The position numbers and the translations under genes were made by a program. Of a DNA stretch of 64,000 nt, positions 54,736 to 62,318 are shown one piece after another; position 1 is the first letter of the stretch, and the number at the start of each line of letters is the position of its first letter. The notes under the pieces were generated by a model. That model had not been told where the DNA came from, ran no database searches, and worked only from the letters and a program-made list of their open reading frames with translations. The stretch lies in the NCBI GenBank assembly GCA_020632575.1, contig JACKFH010000007.1:1-64000 (forward strand). Direction: 5' to 3'. Source of the DNA: Candidatus Omnitrophota bacterium. GTDB taxonomy: Bacteria > Hinthialibacterota > Hinthialibacteria > OLB16.

Positions 54736-55818
54736 TTAGGCAGTCACCGCCTTCCGCTGATCGTTCAGCGTTCTGACATAGGCCAAAACACGCGCCACCG
54801 CCTGCCACAGGTCGACCGGCACACTGTCTCCCACATCGCAGGCCGCGTAGAGCTGCCGCGCCAACCATTTGTCCTCATAGAGTGGGATATTGTTTTCGGT
54901 CGCGATTTCCTTGATGCGTTGGGCGATAACCCCACGGCCTTTGGCGAGGACATGGGGGGAGGGGCGGTTGTCCATGTCGTAGCGTATCGCCACCGCGTAG
55001 TGGGTCGGGTTGGTGATGACCACCTCGGCTTTGGGAACCTCGGCGATCATCTGTTGACGGAGCTGCTGTTGGCGGATGGAACGGACCCGCGCCTTGATCT
55101 GGGGGTCGCCCTCCTGCTCCTTGAGTTCCTGTTTGACCTCGTAACGGCTCATTCTGAGGTCTTTCGAATGACGCCATTTCTGAAAGGAGTAGTCGAAAAC
55201 CGCCACCGCCAAAAGGAAGAGGAGAAGGTAAAGGGCCAGATCGAAACCGAGCTCGAAGATGGTGGCCAAAATGATTTTCGAATCCCGACTCATGGTCGCG
55301 GCGGCAAAGGGGATCGCGGGTTTCAACAAGTAGTAAGAGACCGAACCCACCACGGTGAACTTGAAAATGGACTTCGCGGTCTCCGCGAGGATCTGAGTCG
55401 AAAAAATTCGTTTGGCCCCCTCGATCGGATTGATTCGCGAGAGTTGGGGTTGAAGCGGTTTACTCACAAAGATGATTCCAATCTGCAGGATCCAGCCCAT
55501 GAGGGAAGCGACGATCAGCCCAAGCATGACCGGGAGAATGGCCAGTATGGTTTGGAACAGCATCTCCTGGAGGATTCGAATCGCTCCCCCCATGGAGAGC
55601 TCCGCCGAACCCATGGCGTCGAAAATCCGGATGAAGAGGGACTCGAGCCGTCCGATCATGTAGGTCGACGAAAAATAGATCGTGACCGTGGCGGCGGTCA
55701 GGACGAACAGAGTTCCGACCTCGCGGCTGCTGGCCACCCGACCTTCCTCGCGCGCACGTTCCCGTTGTCGGGGAGTCGCTTCTTCTGTTTTTTCGCCGGT
55801 TTCGTCGTTCGCTGGCAT
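54736..55818 (-). CDS. flhB: Flagellar export switch protein FlhB
   Basis: Controls the change of export from rod/hook to filament subunits. The 360-residue protein has an N-terminal cytosolic stretch (KTEEATPRQRERAREEG, the usual opening), four membrane spans, and the cytosolic domain with the autocleavage site NPTH in VVITNPTHYAVAIRYD (about residue 270). The motif is intact, so normal self-cleavage is expected. Bases to the fliR stop number six, so the genes are very likely co-translated or co-transcribed. Confidence 0.97.
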   Translation of the reverse strand: MPANDETGEKTEEATPRQRERAREEGRVASSREVGTLFVLTAATVTIYFSSTYMIGRLESLFIRIFDAMGSAELSMGGAIRILQEMLFQTILAILPVMLGLIVASLMGWILQIGIIFVSKPLQPQLSRINPIEGAKRIFSTQILAETAKSIFKFTVVGSVSYYLLKPAIPFAAATMSRDSKIILATIFELGFDLALYLLLFLLAVAVFDYSFQKWRHSKDLRMSRYEVKQELKEQEGDPQIKARVRSIRQQQLRQQMIAEVPKAEVVITNPTHYAVAIRYDMDNRPSPHVLAKGRGVIAQRIKEIATENNIPLYEDKWLARQLYAACDVGDSVPVDLWQAVARVLAYVRTLNDQRKAVTA

Positions 55819-55824
55819 CTCTTA

Positions 55825-56619
55825 TCAAACTCCAGCCGCAATGAGCGCGAAGTGGTCGCTCGCCGCGGCAATTTCCTCAATGAGTCGCGTGATCACGCTC
55901 ATCATGGGTCCCAATCCCAACCAGACGATGAAGAGTCCGATCGCGATTCGAAAAGGCACGTCGTTAATCATCAAATTGAGCTGTGGGACCATCCGAGCGA
56001 GAAAGCCCTCAGGCACATAAATCAGGGTCATTACGATCAAGCACGGCGCCGCGATTTGCAGACCGACGGAGAAAAGCGCCTCCGAGTACCCGAGAAGGAA
56101 GGGCCACACCGCGATCGGCATCCCCGCCGCTCCCGGAGGGACCGCCTCAAAGGTCCGCATCAGTCCGCGAAACATGTGGTGGTGCCCATGCAGCAACAGG
56201 AAAAGCAACGTGGCGAGCAAGCCTTTCAGATTTCCGATCAAGGAAGCCGATTCGTTGGTCACGGGGTCGATCACATCGACCACGGCGAATCCGATCAGGT
56301 GGTCGATGATCTCCCCGCCAATTTGAATCCCGCCAATGATGAGCGAGACCAGGAACCCAAGGGAGACCCCCATCAGCACCTCGCCCCCGATCATTAGCGC
56401 ATAGGCCCATCCCCAATCCGGTAGAACAGTGTCCGGGGGGAGTTGGCTGAACACGATCAGGGAGAGCGCGGAGACCAGTCCCACGATCAACTGCACCGGC
56501 ACCCTCAGCAAGGCGCTGGAGAGCACCGGGGCGGAGACCGCCATCGCGCTGATCCGAACAAAGATCAACATGAAGAGACGGAACTGGTCCACCAAAAGGG
56601 TGTAGTCGACATCATTCAT
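55825..56619 (-). CDS. fliR: Flagellar export protein FliR
   Basis: Polytopic part of the export gate, 264 residues with about six spans. It follows the family profile: RISAMAVSAPVLSS near residue 25, VGEVLMGVSLGFLVSLI-like region (IGGEVLMGVSLGFLVSL) near 75, and GVGLQIAAPCLIVM-like stretch (FSVGLQIAAPCLIVM) near 190. In the flagellar gate it forms a 5:4:1 FliP-FliQ-FliR complex. The start lies one base after the fliQ stop. Confidence 0.95.
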   Translation of the reverse strand: MNDVDYTLLVDQFRLFMLIFVRISAMAVSAPVLSSALLRVPVQLIVGLVSALSLIVFSQLPPDTVLPDWGWAYALMIGGEVLMGVSLGFLVSLIIGGIQIGGEIIDHLIGFAVVDVIDPVTNESASLIGNLKGLLATLLFLLLHGHHHMFRGLMRTFEAVPPGAAGMPIAVWPFLLGYSEALFSVGLQIAAPCLIVMTLIYVPEGFLARMVPQLNLMINDVPFRIAIGLFIVWLGLGPMMSVITRLIEEIAAASDHFALIAAGV

Positions 56620-56620
56620 T

Positions 56621-56890
56621 CTAGTTCACGAATCCCGGCATCTGCTCGATCAATCGTTGGGTGTAGTCCACCATCAATTGAAGGCTCCATGGCAGGAGCA
56701 ACAAGATGGCGACCAGAATCCCGATGATCTTCGGGACAAAGGTCAACGTTTGCTCTTGAATTTGTGTCATTGCTTGAAAAATGCTGATGATCAGACCGAT
56801 CGCCATTCCCACCACCATGATCGGGACGGACAGATAGAGTGTCATCAAAAGCATCTCTCGCCCTAACGCCAAAACGGTTCCAGCTTCCAT
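56621..56890 (-). CDS. fliQ: Flagellar export protein FliQ
   Basis: An 89-residue protein with two membrane helices, the normal size for FliQ, four copies of which join FliP and FliR in the export gate. The pattern LYLSVPIMVVGMAIGLIISI then QAMTQIQEQTLTFVPK is highly characteristic. An AAAGGGG ribosome site lies upstream, and the gene starts 19 bases after the end of fliP. Confidence 0.96.
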   Translation of the reverse strand: MEAGTVLALGREMLLMTLYLSVPIMVVGMAIGLIISIFQAMTQIQEQTLTFVPKIIGILVAILLLLPWSLQLMVDYTQRLIEQMPGFVN

Positions 56891-56909
56891 CGTGGAATTC
56901 CCCTTTCTT

Positions 56910-57779
56910 CTAAGCCCCGAGGATGGAGACGCCCAGGGACTCGATCACAAGGCGCCAGCCATCCACCATCACAAACAGCAGTATCTTGAATGGCAAGGAG
57001 ATCAGCACCGGCGACAGAGTGAACATACCCATCGAAAGAATCACCGACGCGATCACGATATCGATCACCAAAAACGGGAGAAACAGAAGGAACCCCATGA
57101 TGAAAGCCTTTTGGAGTTCGCTCAGCATGAACGCCGGGGCGAGGACTCTCAGCGGGACATCCGCCGGAGTGTCCGGTTTGTCCAATCCGGCCATCACCAT
57201 CAAGAGAGCCACTTCCTCCTCCCCCTCGACTCCGATTTGCGACCACATAAAGGCTCGAATCGGACGCACCGCTCGGGTGATCATGATGTTGAAGGGGAGT
57301 TCATCCTCTGAGATTTCCTCACCGGTGACCGGATCGACCGGATCCCGCACTTCCTTGTCGAACTCATGGTTCAGGTAGGGTTGAATCGCGGTGGTGTTGA
57401 TTTCATTCCAAACCGGGGCCATCACAAAGAATGTCATGAAAAGAGCCAGCCCAACGATCACCTGGTTGGGCGGAGTCTGTTGAAGGTTCAATGCCCGTCG
57501 GATGAACGAAAGGACGATGACGATCCGGGTGAACGAGGTCACCATGATCAAGATGCCGGGAGCGATCGACAGAATCGAAAAAAGGAACAGAATCTGAAGC
57601 GACAGGGCCACGTCGCTCGGTTCGCTCGAGGAATCGAAATCGATCCGGATGTTCGGAGCCGATTGCGCCACCGCCTCGGTGGTGAAGAGATGGAACAAGA
57701 GAACAATCCCTAAGATCTGAATCGCTTTCAGACCGATGGGCCATAGCCAGGATTTGCGGTCACCGAGAAACTTCATCAT
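56910..57779 (-). CDS. fliP: Flagellar export protein FliP
   Basis: Five FliP copies make the core of the export pore. The 289-residue protein has a signal-like N-terminal helix (as in E. coli FliP), then FLFSILSIAPGILIMVTSFT, VVLSFIRRALNLQQTPPNQV, and a C-terminal LPFLVIDIVIASVILSMGMF and LPFKILLFVMVDGW. It is somewhat longer than the usual 245 residues because of an extended N-terminus and mid-loop. The start ATG overlaps the fliO stop (ATGATG/TGA), so the two are translationally coupled. Confidence 0.96.
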   Translation of the reverse strand: MMKFLGDRKSWLWPIGLKAIQILGIVLLFHLFTTEAVAQSAPNIRIDFDSSSEPSDVALSLQILFLFSILSIAPGILIMVTSFTRIVIVLSFIRRALNLQQTPPNQVIVGLALFMTFFVMAPVWNEINTTAIQPYLNHEFDKEVRDPVDPVTGEEISEDELPFNIMITRAVRPIRAFMWSQIGVEGEEEVALLMVMAGLDKPDTPADVPLRVLAPAFMLSELQKAFIMGFLLFLPFLVIDIVIASVILSMGMFTLSPVLISLPFKILLFVMVDGWRLVIESLGVSILGA

Positions 57780-58420
57780 CGACGCGCCTCCTCATACTCT
57801 TGGAGCTCGCGTTCGAGGTCATCCATGTGCGAACGAAGCGTTGGCGAGAAGAGCGATTTCCCGGATTGAAAGAGCGACCCCGACTCCTCCTCCTGAGTTG
57901 CGTTCCAACCCCACTCCCTCTTCAGGCGATCCACCTCATCCGGATCGGAAAGTTCGGACAAACAGGTTAAGCCTTGAGCGGACTCGCCGATAATCAGAAA
58001 ACGGTCAAGTGTGGACACAATGTAGATCGAGGATTTTTGAGAGAGTCCCTGTTTGGCCAGAACGCGCAAGGGCCCTACAGTCTGGAAAGCGGTCTTCATT
58101 CCCATCCTCTTCAACCCGTAGGAAAGCCCATAGATCGCGCCGATCACGATGAGCAAGGAGAGAATTGTGCGGCCGAGGACCGATGTCAGACTTGCCGTAT
58201 TTGGAGCGAGTCTCTGATCGGCCTGACCGGATTCAATGGGATCTTTCGACGCTCGATCCATCGCTTGGGCGAAACGATCCGCGTCGAAATGGTAATTGGA
58301 GTGGACGGTCCCGACAGTGGTCTCCGGAGTCGCGGAGGCGGCGCCCGGAGTTTCCGCGTGGCAAGTTCCACAATGCCATAGAAATGAAATGGTCAAGAGC
58401 CAGCCCAGCGCGCTCTTCAT
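57776..58420 (-). CDS. fliO: FliO-like export-gate assembly factor
   Basis: A 214-residue protein with a signal peptide (about 1-25, TCHA), a short periplasmic stretch and a membrane span (about 80-100, VLGRTILSLLIVIGAIYGLS). A cytosolic FliO-type beta domain follows, with MGMKTAFQTVGPLRVL, IYIVSTLDRFLIIGES. FliO helps FliP form its ring; sequences vary widely, and here the C-terminal tail is about 70 residues longer than in many. The ATG at 58420 has GGGGAG upstream; the longer open frame (58435) adds five codons. Confidence 0.85.
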   Translation of the reverse strand: MKSALGWLLTISFLWHCGTCHAETPGAASATPETTVGTVHSNYHFDADRFAQAMDRASKDPIESGQADQRLAPNTASLTSVLGRTILSLLIVIGAIYGLSYGLKRMGMKTAFQTVGPLRVLAKQGLSQKSSIYIVSTLDRFLIIGESAQGLTCLSELSDPDEVDRLKREWGWNATQEEESGSLFQSGKSLFSPTLRSHMDDLERELQEYEEARR

Positions 58421-58476
58421 GAAATCTCCCCCCAAAGGCTCCCATAATCCCCAAGAGAACCTGTTCGATAGACGGA

Positions 58477-58510
58477 CGCGGAAAGGCTTTCCCCAAAGAC
58501 TCTTTCCGCG
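58477..58510 (-). promoter_or_regulatory. Intercistronic hairpin between fliN(Y) and fliO
   Basis: CGCGGAAAG (58477-58485) pairs with CTTTCCGCG (58502-58510), with a further CTTT/AAAG inside. It sits in the only gap above 75 bases within the operon. There is no U-tract, so it is more likely a stability or processing site than a terminator. Confidence 0.45.
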
Positions 58511-58520
58511 TAATTGCCAG

Positions 58521-59573
58521 TTAAGCCTTCAATTCCCCAAGTGTCTTGATTCTTTCCTGCAGCGTCAGGATCTCCGTGATCCGGACACCGAAATTCTCGT
58601 CGATAACAACCACTTCGCCCTTGGCGAAGATGACATCGTTCACTAACAGATCGACCGGCTCGCCGGCCAATTTGTCCAACTCGACCACCGACCCGCTCCC
58701 CAAATTCAGGACATCGCGGATCTTCATGTTCGTGCGCCCCAGCTCCACCCGAATCTCGAGACCGATATCCATGATCAGGTCGAGATTGGCGGGCGCCTTG
58801 GCCTGAGTCAGATCCTGCGAAAGCTGTTCGAATTGAACCGGAGCCGCTTGCGGACCGGGAGGCGCGGATTTCTCCTGAGGCGCCGGAGCGGGAGCGGGAG
58901 CCGGTTCCGGCGGTTTCACCAAGGCCTTCAGCGATTCAAGAAGCGGAGCGGAGACAATCTGCCAACACTCCGTCTCCCCGGCATCGCCGATCGAAAGCCC
59001 ATAGACGATAAAACCATAACCCTCCGAATCGCCAAGTTTTTCTTTGACGATGTCGGCTGAAAAATCATTGATTTCGACTCCGCTGTCCGCGAGGGTGACC
59101 GACTTGCCGGCTTTACCGCTGAGCGAAGTGTTGAGGTTCCCGCCGATGGTGTTGCACACCTCTTTGAAAGCGTCCATCACCATGTCGCTGAATTCGGTCG
59201 CCTCGGGTTCGCCGACCATCGTTCCGCCAATCTTGCAAGCGTCCTTCTCCGCGAAGAGAAGGACCGATTTGCCGGCCAAACCCCCTTCATAGACATACGA
59301 ACAAAAGACCGTGTTGCCGGAAATCTTTTCGGAGATCGCTTGAGCCGGCTGAGCCGAGTGGCTTTTCCTTTTGACAGTCACCGTTTCGCCGAGGAAAGTT
59401 CCCACCATATCGGCTTGGGTGCTCGCCATGAGATCGCCGTATTGTCCAAGCGCTTTTTCTTCGTCCGCCGACAGACTGGAGCCGGCGCCCGAGGACGATT
59501 CCTCGCCGCCTCCTTTCGAGGCGCCCTTGAGTAGGGCGTCGATCTCTTCCTGCGAAAGCGCGTCCGGTGTCAT
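58521..59573 (-). CDS. fliY: Flagellar C-ring protein FliN of the long FliY type
   Basis: A 350-residue C-ring component, much longer than the 137 residues of E. coli FliN. It begins with LSQEEIDALLKG (residues 6-17), like the CheY-P-binding peptide of FliM and B. subtilis FliY. The middle is a CheC-type domain with the phosphatase signature D-x3-E-x2-N in DAFKEVCN (about residue 133). After a Pro/Ala linker (about 225-250) comes the SpoA/FliN domain (LDLIMDIGLEIRVELGRTNM onward). So it may both build the switch and dephosphorylate CheY-P. The start ATG overlaps the fliM stop. Confidence 0.93.
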   Translation of the reverse strand: MTPDALSQEEIDALLKGASKGGGEESSSGAGSSLSADEEKALGQYGDLMASTQADMVGTFLGETVTVKRKSHSAQPAQAISEKISGNTVFCSYVYEGGLAGKSVLLFAEKDACKIGGTMVGEPEATEFSDMVMDAFKEVCNTIGGNLNTSLSGKAGKSVTLADSGVEINDFSADIVKEKLGDSEGYGFIVYGLSIGDAGETECWQIVSAPLLESLKALVKPPEPAPAPAPAPQEKSAPPGPQAAPVQFEQLSQDLTQAKAPANLDLIMDIGLEIRVELGRTNMKIRDVLNLGSGSVVELDKLAGEPVDLLVNDVIFAKGEVVVIDENFGVRITEILTLQERIKTLGELKA

Positions 59574-60565
59574 GATAACCACCCCATATCTCCGCCAACC
59601 ACCTCAGTCACTTTAAAGGCCCGGTGGTTGCGGTGCGTTCCAGGTCGTCCCCGGTACATCGTTTTACCGCTGACCTCGATCTCGATCTCCTCGTCCTTCC
59701 GAGTCTCCAGTTGAACCACATCGTTCAATTCCAGAGAGAGTATTTCGCTGATCTTCAGTTTGGCTCCGCCGAGATAAGCGGTCAGCGGGAGATCGACTTT
59801 CTTGATGTGCGACTCCATCGCGCCTCCCTTTTTCGAATCGTCGCCTGCCTTGCGACCGGAGAACCAGCTGCGCGATGAAAGTTTATTGGCGACCGGTTCG
59901 AGGACCACATAAGGGATGCAGATGCAAAAGGTTCCGGAACTTTCGCCGATGTTCACCTCCATGGTCATCAGAATGACCATTTCTGTGGGCAGGAAGAGCT
60001 GCAAAAAGAGTTGCGGGTTGGTTTCGGTCGATTTTAAAGCGAGATTGAGTTTAACCACTCCCGCCCATGCCTCCTCCAACCCCTCGAAGATGCGCTCGAT
60101 GATCTTCAGGATGATGCTCTGCTCGATCTCGGTGATTTCCCGGTTTTTCCTGAAAGTTTGCCCTTTTCCTCCCATCAGGCGGTCGATGATGGCGAAGGTG
60201 AGCGAGGGAGAAACCTCCAATAGGGCGTTCCCATCCAGAGGATTCATGTCGATCAGATTGACACAGGTTGGATTGGGAATGGACCGGATGAACTCGTCGT
60301 AAGAGAGCTGATCGACCGAAACCAGTTTCACCTCGGTGATGGTGCGCAGATAAGTTGAAAGCGATGTCGAGAAGAGACGGGAAAAGTGCTCGTGCAACAT
60401 CTGCAACGATCGGGTCTGGTCTTTCGAAAACCGGTCGGGGTGTTTGAAATCGTAAACCTTGACTCCCTTGGTCGGTTCGGAGACATGGACATCCTCCTCG
60501 ATCGTCCCGGAGGAGAGCGCGTTGAGTAGGGAATCGATTTCGGATTGAGAAAGAATTTCCGCCAT
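59570..60565 (-). CDS. fliM: Flagellar motor switch protein FliM
   Basis: The C-ring protein that binds CheY-P and sets rotation direction. The 331-residue protein has the N-terminal CheY-P peptide ILSQSEIDSLLNAL (residues 4-17), a CheC-like middle domain (SPSLTFAIIDRLMGGKG at about 125, GNALLEV) and a C-terminal SpoA domain (LTAYLGGAKLKISEILSL at about 270). The GGxG loop GGKG involved in FliG contact is present. It starts 12 bases after fliL and overlaps the next gene by four bases. Confidence 0.96.
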   Translation of the reverse strand: MAEILSQSEIDSLLNALSSGTIEEDVHVSEPTKGVKVYDFKHPDRFSKDQTRSLQMLHEHFSRLFSTSLSTYLRTITEVKLVSVDQLSYDEFIRSIPNPTCVNLIDMNPLDGNALLEVSPSLTFAIIDRLMGGKGQTFRKNREITEIEQSIILKIIERIFEGLEEAWAGVVKLNLALKSTETNPQLFLQLFLPTEMVILMTMEVNIGESSGTFCICIPYVVLEPVANKLSSRSWFSGRKAGDDSKKGGAMESHIKKVDLPLTAYLGGAKLKISEILSLELNDVVQLETRKDEEIEIEVSGKTMYRGRPGTHRNHRAFKVTEVVGGDMGWLS

Positions 60566-60577
60566 GGTTCCGGGTCT

Positions 60578-61048
60578 TCAACCAACCGAGTGGATCAACC
60601 AGCCTTTAATCAGTATTTGATCGATTTCGCAATGCGTCAATTCGTCGTTCAACATTTTCCGGACTCGTCGCTTGAATTCGTCGGGATCGAGCGAGGTTTC
60701 GGAGTCCAGGCTATTGCCGACCTCGGTCAGGATATTGTCGATGATGCTGCGTTTATCCTTGAATTCCTTCTCCGCCACCGTGACCTGATCCTCGTCGATG
60801 GGTCGGGTCAAGAAACGAACCTCGGTCATCAACATCGCCGAGCTGTCCCCAAGGGTGGCGCTCACCTCAAGGGCCGGATCTTCCTCCGGAGGCCATTGGT
60901 AAGCGGTCAATTCGGGGGCGCTTTCGGGCATCATCAGGTAGAATGCCGCGCCGACTCCGGCAAGGAGAATGACGATTAAAATAAGGAGAACGGTCTTAAA
61001 TTTTCCCCCGCCTTTAGCCTGTTCGGGGCTGGCTCCTTGTTCCGACAT
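60578..61048 (-). CDS. fliL: Flagellar basal body protein FliL
   Basis: A single-span inner-membrane protein (156 residues) that sits at the stator and supports torque. It has a short cytosolic N-terminus, a membrane helix (about 18-40, VLLILIVILLAGVGAAFYLM), then a periplasmic domain with the FliL-type pattern YQWPPEEDPALEVSATLGDS and a C-terminal LNDELTHCEIDQILIKGWLI-like stretch. It is the first gene of the operon, with an ideal AAGGAGG ribosome site 7 bases from the ATG. Confidence 0.92.
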   Translation of the reverse strand: MSEQGASPEQAKGGGKFKTVLLILIVILLAGVGAAFYLMMPESAPELTAYQWPPEEDPALEVSATLGDSSAMLMTEVRFLTRPIDEDQVTVAEKEFKDKRSIIDNILTEVGNSLDSETSLDPDEFKRRVRKMLNDELTHCEIDQILIKGWLIHSVG

Positions 61049-61097
61049 CTAATCCTCCTTGTGAGGTTTTAAGTCCCAACTTCAATAAGTAAAGGGA

Positions 61098-61127
61098 ATT
61101 ATCATCATTGATTATCGTCGTTGTCAA
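61098..61127 (-). promoter_or_regulatory. Sigma70-type promoter of the flagellar operon
   Basis: On the minus strand the sequence has TTGACA (61122-61127) and GATAAT (61098-61103) with an 18-base spacer. The predicted start is about 40 bases before the fliL ATG, and the fliL ribosome site follows. The -35 is a perfect match and the -10 is 5 of 6. No sigma54 or sigma28 consensus is seen here. The remainder of 61128-61424 carries no other clear signal. Confidence 0.75.
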
Positions 61128-61424
61128 GGCCTTTTTCAAGGACTCACCCATTAATTTTCACAGAATCGTATGAAAACGCAAGTTTGTGGGTTTCAGGTTG
61201 CCTATCTTCAGCCGACAATGGATGTTTTAGTTTGGATGACCCATGTGGAGTCAAGCCGATGATGAGGGCTCGGTCGTCCGACCGTGTCTAGCCAAACCGA
61301 TGTGAAAAAGGCATCGTTGCTCAATGTCCGAGTTGACCGTTGTTGAGGGGTCGACCCGGACGCCCAATCTTTATACTGCGCCCCGCGCTGGTTCGATGTG
61401 AATCGAAGGAAAGAGACAGGATTT

Positions 61425-61898
61425 ATGGGGATTGTTTTGGAAACCCAAGAAGATATCGACCGTCACCTCGGCGAGGTGCGCAAGCAGGGGCGAACGATTG
61501 TCACCACCAATGGTTGTTTCGACATTATCAACAAATCGCACATCCGCATGCTGAAGGAGGCGGCCGCACAGGGCGATGTCCTTGTTGTGGGTCTCAACAG
61601 CGATGAGTCGATTCACCAGTGGAAAGGGCCCACACGTCCCATCCGGAATCAGGATGAAAGGGCGGAGATCCTGGCGGCCATTGGCTATGTCGATTTCGTG
61701 GTCCTTTTCGATGAGCGAGACTGCACCGAATTCGTGCGCCGGGTCAAACCCGATGTCCATGTCAATGACGCGAGCTATGGGGAGAATTGTGTGGAAGCGG
61801 GGGCTGTTAAGGAGTCCGGCGGAAAATTACACTTGATTCCCAAATTCGCGGGGGAATCGAACAGTCAGTTGATTGAAAGGATTCGCAAACTCGAATGA
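61425..61898 (+). CDS. rfaE2: Heptose-1-phosphate adenylyltransferase-like protein with altered HxGH motif
   Basis: A 157-residue nucleotidyltransferase that fits the RfaE/HldE C-terminal domain, which makes ADP-heptose for the LPS core: TNGCFDII (about residue 29), VGLNSDESIHQWKG, DERAEILAAIGYVDFVVLFD and a late LIPKFAGESNSQLIERI. The catalytic HxGH motif is NKSH (residues about 37-40): the first His is Asn and Gly is Ser. It may be inactive, act on another substrate, or belong to a divergent subgroup. I use ATG 61425; a GTG at 61398 would add nine codons. The next gene overlaps by four bases (ATGA). Confidence 0.82.
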   Translation: MGIVLETQEDIDRHLGEVRKQGRTIVTTNGCFDIINKSHIRMLKEAAAQGDVLVVGLNSDESIHQWKGPTRPIRNQDERAEILAAIGYVDFVVLFDERDCTEFVRRVKPDVHVNDASYGENCVEAGAVKESGGKLHLIPKFAGESNSQLIERIRKLE

Positions 61899-62233
61899 AC
61901 CGAACCGACGATCCGTCATTTTCGCCATCCATCTGGATACCGAGGATTTTGATTGGTCTTTCGATCCTTCTGTTTATTTATTTCACCGAGGTGTCGTACC
62001 GGTTCAAGGGGACCTACGACGAATCCTTTCTTTCGGAGGATAACCTGTCGCTGGTGCGCGGACCGCTCGCGCATGAGGATTATTACCGGATGGGACAACT
62101 CGGGTACCAGGGCAAGGATCCATTCGAGGACGCCTTAACCCCTGCGGATGCTTATATGCCATCGGCCACCCCGGATGTGAACATTCCGACCCAAAGCCAA
62201 AGCAAGCCCGCGACCGGCCCGACTGTCCCTTAA
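61895..62233 (+). CDS. Small single-span membrane protein, unknown function
   Basis: A 112-residue protein with one membrane span (about 15-34, WIPRILIGLSILLFIYFT) and a hydrophilic remainder of about 75 residues, rich in Asp, Ser and Pro near the end. I recognise no domain. It overlaps the adenylyltransferase stop by four bases (ATGA), so it is translationally coupled and may serve the same envelope process. Homologs are unknown to me. Confidence 0.7.
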   Translation: MNRTDDPSFSPSIWIPRILIGLSILLFIYFTEVSYRFKGTYDESFLSEDNLSLVRGPLAHEDYYRMGQLGYQGKDPFEDALTPADAYMPSATPDVNIPTQSQSKPATGPTVP

Positions 62234-62318
62234 CCTCCACCGATTCCGATCGCGCCTGTCACCGGGTTCGCTGACCTGTTCCGAGGCGACCCATTCATCC
62301 ATCTTGAAGGAGTTGACC

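Noticed and set aside
54694..56397. Plus-strand frame of 567 codons opposite flhB and fliR
   Set aside because: Shadow of real genes on the other strand; product is rich in Asp, His, Gln and Arg with no domains.
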